Part shown: positions 5,172 to 9,493 of the stretch, one piece after another | How the letters are laid out: each line of letters opens with the position of its first letter | Position numbering within the stretch: position 1 is the first letter of the stretch | Assembly: GCA_900551185.1 (NCBI GenBank) | Contig: URVF01000051.1 | Coordinates: 1 to 9,493, forward strand | From: an uncultured Collinsella sp. | Lineage (GTDB): Bacteria; Actinomycetota; Coriobacteriia; Coriobacteriales; Coriobacteriaceae | Reading direction: 5' to 3' | DNA length: 9,493 nt | Position numbers and translations under genes: made by a program | Notes under the pieces: generated by a model | The model's input: only the letters and a program-made list of their open reading frames with translations | Databases searched by the model: none | What the model was told of the DNA's origin: nothing

Positions 5172-5881
5172 TACTGACCCCTCCTCTCGGAGTTACGACG
5201 ACGAGGACGGGAAGAGCCCTCGAGTGCAGGGTTGGGAACAGGCTGGCCCGGGAGCTTCTCGCCCAGGTAGATCCAGACCTTCACGCCGCAAGCGCCCATG
5301 GTGGTGCTGGCGACAGCCGTGCCGTAGTCGATCTTGGCACGGAGGGTGTGCAGAGGCACGCGACCCTCACGGTACCACTCACGACGGCCCATCTCGGCAC
5401 CGCCGAGACGACCGGAGCACTGGATACGGATGCCCTTAGCGCCGGCCTTGCGGGCGGACTGGACAGCCTTGCGCATAGCGCGACGGAAGGCAACGCGGCC
5501 CTCGAGCTGCTCGGCGATAGACTGAGCAACGAGGTTGGCGTCGAGCTCGGGGCGCTTGATCTCGACAACGTCGACGGAAAGCTGGCCCTTGGAGACGCCA
5601 GCGACCTTCTCGAGCTCGGTGCGGAGGGTATCGATCTCGGCACCCTTCTTACCGATGACAACGCCGGGGCGAGCGGTGAGGATGATGACCTTCACCTTGT
5701 CGCCAGCGCGCTCGATCTCGACGCGGGAGACAGCTGCGCGGGAAAGACGCTTCTCGAGGTACTTGCGGATCTCGAGATCGTTACCGAGGGTCTTAGCGTA
5801 ATCCTTCTCTGCGAACCAGCGGGAGCGCCAGTTCTCGGTGATGCCAAGACGGAAGCCGGTGGGGTAGACTTTCTGACCCAT
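5171..5881 (-). CDS. rpsC: 30S ribosomal protein S3
   Basis: A 236-residue S3, which lines the mRNA entry channel and contributes to mRNA unwinding. It begins MGQKVYPTGFRLGITENWRS. The type II KH domain includes GVVIGKKGAEID (GxxG loop at 77-80). The C-terminal domain has the conserved CSGRLGGAEMGRREWYREGR (about 155-174) and PLHTLRAKIDYG. The basic tail RPRRRNSERRGQ is typical. Its start has AGGAGG placed inside the last rplV codons, with an 11-nt spacer. The gap after rplV is 6 nt, and the stop overlaps the rplP start. Confidence 0.98.
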   Translation of the reverse strand: MGQKVYPTGFRLGITENWRSRWFAEKDYAKTLGNDLEIRKYLEKRLSRAAVSRVEIERAGDKVKVIILTARPGVVIGKKGAEIDTLRTELEKVAGVSKGQLSVDVVEIKRPELDANLVAQSIAEQLEGRVAFRRAMRKAVQSARKAGAKGIRIQCSGRLGGAEMGRREWYREGRVPLHTLRAKIDYGTAVASTTMGACGVKVWIYLGEKLPGQPVPNPALEGSSRPRRRNSERRGQ

Positions 5882-5887
5882 ACAGCT

Positions 5888-6259
5888 TTACGCCTCCTTT
5901 CGAGGAGCAACGACGACGGTGATGTGGGAAGTACGCTTCAGAATGCGAGAAGCGGAACCCTTGGCGCGGGGACGGATGCGCTTAAGCGTCGGACCCTCGT
6001 CAACATAGGCAGCGGCGACAACCAGGTTGTCGGCACGCAGACCGTTGTTGTTCTCGGCGTTCGCAACGGCGGAACGGAGAACCTTCTCGACATCCACGGC
6101 GACGGCGCGGTCGCAGAAGTGGAGGATGTCGAAGGCCTGAGCGACAGGCTTGCGGCGGATCAGATCGACCACCAGGCGGGCCTTGCTGGGGGAAACACGC
6201 ACGTACTTAGCGACGGCGCGAACCTCGGTGGCCTCAGTTTCAATAGACTTAGTTGCCAT
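5888..6259 (-). CDS. rplV: 50S ribosomal protein L22
   Basis: A 123-residue L22. Its globular part binds all 23S rRNA domains, and its hairpin loop lines the nascent-chain exit tunnel next to L4. VRAVAKYVRVSPSKARLVVDLIR near the N-terminus, the loop about residues 80-100 (VDEGPTLKRIRPRAKGSASR) and RTSHITVVV at the end are diagnostic. The ribosome-binding site is a poor G-run (AGGGGG) in the 14-nt gap after rpsS. Confidence 0.98.
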   Translation of the reverse strand: MATKSIETEATEVRAVAKYVRVSPSKARLVVDLIRRKPVAQAFDILHFCDRAVAVDVEKVLRSAVANAENNNGLRADNLVVAAAYVDEGPTLKRIRPRAKGSASRILKRTSHITVVVAPRKEA

Positions 6260-6273
6260 TTACGGTTAACCCC

Positions 6274-6534
6274 CTATTTGGCCTTGTGGCCACGGAACGT
6301 ACGAGTCGGCGCGAACTCGCCGAGCTTGTGACCAACCATGGACTCGGTAACATACACGGGCACATGCTTGCGGCCGTCGTGGACGGCGATGGTGTGACCA
6401 ACCATCTCGGGGAAGATGGTGGACGCGCGGGACCAGGTCTTCACGACGTCCTTCTTGCCAGCCTCGTTCATCGCGGTGATACGCGAGAGAAGGCGAGTCT
6501 CCACGAACGGGCCCTTTTTGAGACTTCTGCTCAT
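6274..6534 (-). CDS. rpsS: 30S ribosomal protein S19
   Basis: An 86-residue S19, slightly shorter than the common 92. It sits in the 30S head with S13 and contacts the large subunit. MSRSLKKGPFVETRLLSRI, the segment TWSRASTIFPEMVGHTIAVH and the end MVGHKLGEFAPTRTFRGHK are nearly invariant family sequences. The ATG has AGGAG 9 nt upstream in the 32-nt gap after rplB. Confidence 0.98.
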   Translation of the reverse strand: MSRSLKKGPFVETRLLSRITAMNEAGKKDVVKTWSRASTIFPEMVGHTIAVHDGRKHVPVYVTESMVGHKLGEFAPTRTFRGHKAK

Positions 6535-6566
6535 AAGTGCTTTCTCCTAAAACTCGGTATCCGAAA

Positions 6567-7397
6567 TTACTTCTTACGGCGACGAATGATGTGCTGGTTC
6601 GAGACCTTCTTCTTCTTGCGCGTACGAAGGCCCTTCGTCGGCTTACCCCAGGGGGTAACAGAGGGACGACCAGAGGTGTGGTTCTTGCCCTCGCCACCGC
6701 CGTGCGGGTGGTCGACAGGGTTCATGACGGTACCGCGGACGGTCGGGCGCACGTTCATGTGACGCTTACGGCCGGCCTTGCCGATGACGATGTTGGAGTG
6801 ATCGGCGTTGCCGACCTCACCGACGGTGGCGCGGCAGGTAACGAGGATGCGGCGCATCTCGGAGGAAGGCATACGGACGATAGCGTACTTGCCCTCCTTA
6901 CCCATCAGCTGGCAGGAGTTACCGGCGGAACGGGCGATAGCAGCGCCCTTGCCCGGCTGGAACTCGACGGCGTGGATGAGCGTACCGACGGGGATGTCGG
7001 CGAGGGGCAGAGCGTTGCCCGGCTTGATGTCGGCGTCAGAACCGGACATGATGGTCTGACCGACCTCGAGGCCCTTGGGGGCCAGGATGTAGCGCTTCTC
7101 ACCGTCAGCGTAGTGCAGCAGAGCGATGCGAGCGGAACGGTTCGGATCGTACTCGATCGTGGCAACCTTGGCGGGCACGCCGTCCTTGTTGCGCTTGAAG
7201 TCGATCACGCGGTAACGACGCTTCACGCCGCCGCCCTGGTGGCGGGTGGTGATGCGGCCGTTGTTGTTACGACCGGCCTTCTTGGGCAGGGGCTCGAGAA
7301 GAGACTTCTCGGGCTTGGTGCAGGTGATCTCGGAGAAGTCGGAGATCGTCTGCCAACGCCTACCAGCGGAGGTCGGCTTAAGGTGCTTTACAGCCAT
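6567..7397 (-). CDS. rplB: 50S ribosomal protein L2
   Basis: A 276-residue L2, needed for subunit association and peptidyl transferase activity. The N-terminus MAVKHLKPTSAGRRW, the central GRITTRHQGGGVKRRYR and the conserved MNPVDHPHGGGEG (225-237, with the functionally important His at 230) identify it, as does the basic tail ending in RRRKK. The frame is open for 25 codons upstream to 7472. The start at 7395-7397 matches the family N-terminus and is preceded by AAAGGGA, so the longer version is rejected. It follows a 179-nt spacer with a terminator-like hairpin, a promoter-like repeat and a leader hairpin, and may begin its own transcription unit. Confidence 0.98.
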   Translation of the reverse strand: MAVKHLKPTSAGRRWQTISDFSEITCTKPEKSLLEPLPKKAGRNNNGRITTRHQGGGVKRRYRVIDFKRNKDGVPAKVATIEYDPNRSARIALLHYADGEKRYILAPKGLEVGQTIMSGSDADIKPGNALPLADIPVGTLIHAVEFQPGKGAAIARSAGNSCQLMGKEGKYAIVRMPSSEMRRILVTCRATVGEVGNADHSNIVIGKAGRKRHMNVRPTVRGTVMNPVDHPHGGGEGKNHTSGRPSVTPWGKPTKGLRTRKKKKVSNQHIIRRRKK

Positions 7398-7427
7398 TAC
7401 AATCCCTTTCAATAGGAATCCGTTAGC

Positions 7428-7468
7428 CATCGCAGACAGGGATTCGAGGTTCTGCCTCGGGTGCGATG
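7428..7468 (-). ncRNA. Candidate structured leader RNA of rplB
   Basis: A perfect 7-bp outer stem (7462-7468 with 7428-7434) encloses an asymmetric internal loop, 2 nt on one side and 10 on the other, and an inner 5-bp stem with a 5-nt loop. It ends 31 nt before the rplB start codon. The asymmetric loop resembles the style of ribosomal protein binding sites used in autogenous control. No known family was matched. Confidence 0.4.
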
Positions 7469-7477
7469 ACACCGGAC

Positions 7478-7503
7478 GTATACACGGTTCCGGGCGTGTC
7501 CAT
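7478..7503 (-). promoter_or_regulatory. Repeated control element, rplB copy
   Basis: This matches 9343-9368 at 23 of 26 positions. The shared parts on the plus strand are GTATACACGG, then CGGGCGT, then TCCAT. On the minus strand it ends in GTGTATAC, where TATACG could be a -10 box. A TGGACA word lies 14 nt upstream, which is short for a -35 spacing. It may be a promoter or a protein-binding site. Confidence 0.5.
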
Positions 7504-7522
7504 TTTATACGCCCAAAACCTT

Positions 7523-7558
7523 GAGCTCTCGCCTCCCCTATTTGGGAGGCATGAGCTC
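7523..7558 (-). terminator. Terminator- or attenuator-like hairpin after rplW
   Basis: GAGCTC (7523-7528) pairs with GAGCTC (7553-7558), and GCCTCCC (7531-7537) pairs with GGGAGGC (7544-7550). The two stems are separated by a 2x2 mismatch, and the loop is 6 nt. On the minus strand the stem is followed by AAGGTTTTGGG, a weak T-run. It begins 18 nt after the rplW stop. Partial termination is more likely than a full stop. Confidence 0.5.
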
Positions 7559-7576
7559 ACTCAACAGCAGCGAGTC

Positions 7577-7864
7577 TTAGGCCTGGTTGCCAAAGACCTC
7601 GATGGTGTCGCCCTCGGCCAGCGTGACGATGGCCTTCTTCCAAGAACGGGTCTTGCCGGCGACATAGCGCACGCGCTTGGTCTTGGGCTTGACCGTCAGG
7701 GTGTTCACGCGAACGACCTTGACGCCGAAGATCTCCTCGACAGCGTCCTTGATCTGATACTTGTTAGCATCCTTGGCGACCTCGAACGTGTACTTGTTCT
7801 GCTCCATGCCGGAGAAGGAACGCTCGGACACGATCGGACGGATGATGATCTCGTGGGCGGTCAT
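7577..7864 (-). CDS. rplW: 50S ribosomal protein L23
   Basis: A 95-residue L23, which sits at the tunnel exit and is the main ribosomal contact of trigger factor and SRP. EIIIRPIVSERSFSGMEQNKY and VKVVRVNTLTVKPKTKRVRY, with the final IVTLAEGDTIEVF, are typical. Its ATG directly follows the rplD TAA with no gap (TAAATG). The Shine-Dalgarno GGGGAGG is inside rplD about 11 nt upstream. A long spacer separates it from rplB, which is normally only a few bases away. Confidence 0.98.
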   Translation of the reverse strand: MTAHEIIIRPIVSERSFSGMEQNKYTFEVAKDANKYQIKDAVEEIFGVKVVRVNTLTVKPKTKRVRYVAGKTRSWKKAIVTLAEGDTIEVFGNQA

Positions 7865-8491
7865 TTATGCAAGCACCTCCCCGAAGTGAGCGGCGATGTC
7901 GGCGGGCATCAGCACAGCGTTGTTGTTGACGAGATCGTAGGTATTGGCCTCGTCGGCAGTGATGATGAACGTCTTGGGAATGTTGCGGAACGACAGGTAG
8001 GCGTTGACGTCCTCATCGCGAACGATGATGGTCAGGCGCTTGCCCTCAAGGCCGAGAGCCTTGAGCATGGCGACGGCAGCCTTGGTGGAAGGCTTCTCGA
8101 AGCCGTAGTCGTCGACGAGCACGAGCTCGCCATCGGCCAGCTTGGCGGACAGCGCGGAGCGCATAGCCAGCTTAACCTCCTTGTTGTTCATACGCTTAGC
8201 GTAGGAACGGGGCTTGGGGGCGAAGACAACGCCACCGTGACGCCACTGGGCAGCACGGATGGAACCCTGGCGGGCACGGCCGGTGCCCTTCTGACGCCAA
8301 GGCTTCTTGCCGCCACCGGAAACCTCAGAGCGGCCCTTAGCGGACTGGGTGCCCTGACGCCAAGAGGCCATCTGGCACTTGACGATGTGGTGCATAACGT
8401 GGATGTTCGGCTCGATGCCGTACACCTCAGCGGCGAGCTCGGCCTCGGCGACCTTCTTGCCCTCGCTGTTCTTTACTTCAAACTTTGCCAT
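7865..8491 (-). CDS. rplD: 50S ribosomal protein L4
   Basis: A 208-residue L4. Its globular domain binds 23S rRNA domain I, and its extended loop reaches the exit tunnel. The loop covers about residues 42-100 (WRQGTQSAKGRSEVSGGG, KPWRQKGTGRARQGSIR, WRHGGVVFAPKPRSY). In E. coli L4 also represses its own S10 operon by binding the leader RNA and contacting NusA-paused polymerase. Whether that holds here is unknown. The ATG has AAGGAG 9 nt upstream, and the gap after rplC is 46 nt. Confidence 0.98.
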   Translation of the reverse strand: MAKFEVKNSEGKKVAEAELAAEVYGIEPNIHVMHHIVKCQMASWRQGTQSAKGRSEVSGGGKKPWRQKGTGRARQGSIRAAQWRHGGVVFAPKPRSYAKRMNNKEVKLAMRSALSAKLADGELVLVDDYGFEKPSTKAAVAMLKALGLEGKRLTIIVRDEDVNAYLSFRNIPKTFIITADEANTYDLVNNNAVLMPADIAAHFGEVLA

Positions 8492-8537
8492 TTAAGTGTT
8501 CTCCTTGGTATGACGCTGGGCTAAATGGGCTGGGCCC

Positions 8538-9158
8538 TTAGGCCATACGGATGGCGACGAGACCATTCTTGGCACCCGGGACAGCGCCCTTGACCAAGAT
8601 GAGGTTCTGCTCGGCATCGATGCGGACAACGGAAAGGTTCTTGACGGTAACGCGCTCGTTACCCATGTGACCGGCCATCTTGACGCCCTTGAGGACGCGC
8701 GCAGGATAGGCGCACTGACCGATAGAACCGGGGTGACGCTGGAAGTGAGAACCATGCGTCATAGGACCGCGGCGCTGACCCCAGCGCTTGATGCGACCCT
8801 GGAAGCCCTTACCCTTGGAGGTACCGATGACGTCGACCTTCTCGACATCAGCGAAATCAGCGACGGTGACGACCTCGCCGACCTTGTGCTCCTCGCCGTT
8901 CTCGACGCGGACCTCACGAAGGAAGCGGACAGGCTCGACGCCAGCCTTGGCGAAGTGACCAGCCATGGGCTTGTTCACGTTCTTGGCCTTGATGTCGCCG
9001 AAACCGATCTGGACGGCGTCATAGCCGTCGGTTGCCTGAGTTTTAACCTGCGAGACAGCGCAGGGGCCAGCCTGGATGACCGTGACGGGAACGACGTTGT
9101 CGTCCTCGTCCCAAACCTGGGTCATGCCAATCTTGCGGCCGAGAATCATGCTGATCAA
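8538..9158 (-). CDS. rplC: 50S ribosomal protein L3
   Basis: A 206-residue L3, an early-assembling protein whose extension reaches the peptidyl transferase centre. ILGRKIGMTQVWDEDD, GTSKGKGFQGRIKRWG (112-127) and THGSHFQRHPGSIGQ (134-148), followed by KMAGHMGNERVTVKNL, are diagnostic. The start is uncertain. TTG at 9156-9158 gives MISMILGRKIGMTQ, which aligns with the common MIxxILG start and has a GGGA word 7 nt upstream. An ATG at 9147-9149 gives MILGRKIGMTQ and has no ribosome-binding site at a normal distance. It is the first gene of the cluster in this window. The expected upstream neighbour rpsJ is not seen. Confidence 0.96.
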   Translation of the reverse strand: MISMILGRKIGMTQVWDEDDNVVPVTVIQAGPCAVSQVKTQATDGYDAVQIGFGDIKAKNVNKPMAGHFAKAGVEPVRFLREVRVENGEEHKVGEVVTVADFADVEKVDVIGTSKGKGFQGRIKRWGQRRGPMTHGSHFQRHPGSIGQCAYPARVLKGVKMAGHMGNERVTVKNLSVVRIDAEQNLILVKGAVPGAKNGLVAIRMA

Positions 9159-9178
9159 GATATGATCCCAACTCTCGC

Positions 9179-9230
9179 GTGGTCTTGGGACAATGCGTAC
9201 ACCACCGAGCGTACGCCCCTAGAGGACCAC
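9179..9230 (-). ncRNA. Candidate structured leader RNA of rplC
   Basis: GTGGTC (9225-9230 on the minus strand) pairs with GACCAC (9179-9184). After an internal loop, GGG pairs with CCC (9217-9219, 9187-9189), and GCGTAC/GTACGC (9211-9216, 9195-9200) closes a 10-nt loop. There are 15 base pairs with bulges. The position just upstream of the first gene suits autogenous control by a ribosomal protein such as L4, as in E. coli. That role is inference. Confidence 0.45.
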
Positions 9231-9342
9231 TACTTACACGACGTGCTCCCCAGCCTTGTATTGCGTCCGAACTACCTGACAACCCTATTAAGCAGGCATT
9301 TTGTCCAGCCAGAATACTCCCCTGGTTACACACAGCTGTTTA

Positions 9343-9368
9343 GTATACACGGCTGCGGGCGTATCCAT
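9343..9368 (-). promoter_or_regulatory. Repeated control element, rplC copy
   Basis: This is the second copy of the 26-nt element found before rplB, differing at three positions. On the minus strand it runs from ATGGATACGCCCG to CCGTGTATAC, and the next base completes TATACT, a good -10 hexamer (9342-9347). A 17-nt upstream position gives CGATGG, a poor -35. A promoter here would give a leader of roughly 175-180 nt. Confidence 0.5.
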
Positions 9369-9451
9369 CGAGATTCATATTTCACTCACATTGTTTACGC
9401 AGGTAAAGTGCGTGGCCTTGATTCTCATTTTCATTGCAACAGCCTCAGGAC

Positions 9452-9493
9452 CTGTCTCTTATACACATCTGACGCTGCCGACGATCTTACGCG
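9452..9493. other. Nextera read-1 adapter plus i5 index (artefact)
   Basis: Bases 9452-9470 are the reverse complement of the Tn5 mosaic end, and 9471-9484 are the rest of the read-1 adapter (GACGCTGCCGACGA). Bases 9485-9492 (TCTTACGC) occupy the i5 index position; the reverse complement GCGTAAGA is, from memory, index S517. G9493 would be the first base of the flow-cell arm. This is not genomic DNA. Confidence 0.97.

Larger units (their letters stand above)
7398..7576 (-). promoter_or_regulatory. Regulatory spacer and leader before rplB
   Basis: This is the longest gap inside the ribosomal cluster. In transcript order it holds a hairpin of two GC-rich stems after rplW (7523-7558), the inverted repeat GGGCGT/ACGCCC (7492-7497, 7509-7514) around TATAAAAT, a 26-nt sequence shared with the rplC leader (7478-7503), and a leader hairpin with stem CATCGCA/TGCGATG (7428-7434, 7462-7468) capped by CGAGG/CCTCG (7445-7449, 7455-7459). 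The arrangement terminator, promoter, leader is inferred. Confidence 0.5.
9159..9451 (-). promoter_or_regulatory. Leader and upstream region of the rplC cluster
   Basis: In these 293 bp no part of rpsJ or any other gene was recognised. In transcript order the region has an AT-rich stretch, the 26-nt element (9343-9368) with TATACT at its 3' edge (9342-9347), and about 180 nt of leader that includes a composite hairpin (9179-9230) ending 20 nt before the rplC start. The layout suggests a promoter near 9345 and a long 5' untranslated region. The -35 is not convincing. Confidence 0.5.

Noticed and set aside
5348..6331. Long plus-strand open frame opposite rpsC and rplV
   Set aside because: It lies opposite two unmistakable ribosomal genes. 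Its Leu/Gly/Asp-rich sequence is typical of a reverse-strand shadow.
6537..7415. Plus-strand open frame opposite rplB
   Set aside because: It is fully antisense to L2, and the translation is low in complexity.
7398..7472. N-terminal extension of L2 by 25 codons
   Set aside because: The family N-terminus begins at MAVKHLKPTS. The extension overlaps the leader hairpin and has no ribosome-binding site of note.
7466..8524. Plus-strand open frame of 352 codons opposite rplW and rplD
   Set aside because: It is a shadow of L23 and L4. No ribosome-binding site or recognisable domain was seen.
9043..9333. A possible rpsJ upstream of rplC
   Set aside because: The 96-residue translation has none of the S10 sequence features and overlaps rplC in another frame.
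1..9484. A composite transposon with Tn5-like inverted ends
   Set aside because: The ends are exact Nextera adapter sequence with a read-1 tail and an index-like octamer. No transposase gene lies between them.

Overview
The genomic part of this window is bases 31-9451. Both ends carry Illumina Nextera (engineered Tn5) read-1 adapter sequence, at 1-30 and, in reverse complement, at 9452-9493, so neither end is a natural boundary. The DNA is GC-rich (roughly 55-60% by eye) and most genes lie on the minus strand. The actinobacterial-type ribosomal proteins, the zinc-ribbon form of L24, and the pairing of a DeoR-type regulator with a Gfo/Idh oxidoreductase fit a gut Coriobacteriia member, most likely Collinsella or a close relative. 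That assignment rests on general resemblance and no search was run.

Layout in plus-strand coordinates. (1) 31-575, plus strand: the 3' part of an RluA-family pseudouridine synthase, cut off by the contig edge. (2) 576-1027: a gene-free convergent spacer with a hairpin over the rluA stop, three 55-57-bp imperfect palindromes about 80 bp apart, and a terminator. (3) 1028-2857, minus strand: a two-gene operon of a Gfo/Idh oxidoreductase followed by a DeoR-family regulator. (4) 2858-3369: a gene-free spacer with a GCGC-rich repeat cluster, a 105-bp element with 10-bp inverted ends, two identical 23-nt repeats and a strong terminator. (5) 3370-9158, minus strand: rplC-rplD-rplW-rplB-rpsS-rplV-rpsC-rplP-rpmC-rpsQ-rplN-rplX. 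(6) 9159-9451: the leader of that cluster.

The twelve ribosomal genes are in the classical S10/spc order and many are joined by 0-1 nt junctions. The cluster nevertheless looks interrupted. No rpsJ lies in the 293 bp upstream of rplC, and rplX is followed by a strong intrinsic terminator instead of rplE. Two internal gaps, rplW/rplB (179 nt) and rpsQ/rplN (118 nt), hold RNA-like secondary structure and AT-rich promoter-like boxes. A 26-nt sequence upstream of rplC is repeated at 23 of 26 positions just upstream of rplB. The best candidate for something undescribed is therefore non-coding: a segmented S10-spc operon with repeated control elements and structured leaders, which may be read as separately controlled units (rplC-D-W, rplB to rpsQ, rplN-X). 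The spacers also carry families of palindromic intergenic repeats of unknown function. No defence system, CRISPR array, tRNA, rRNA or natural mobile element was seen.
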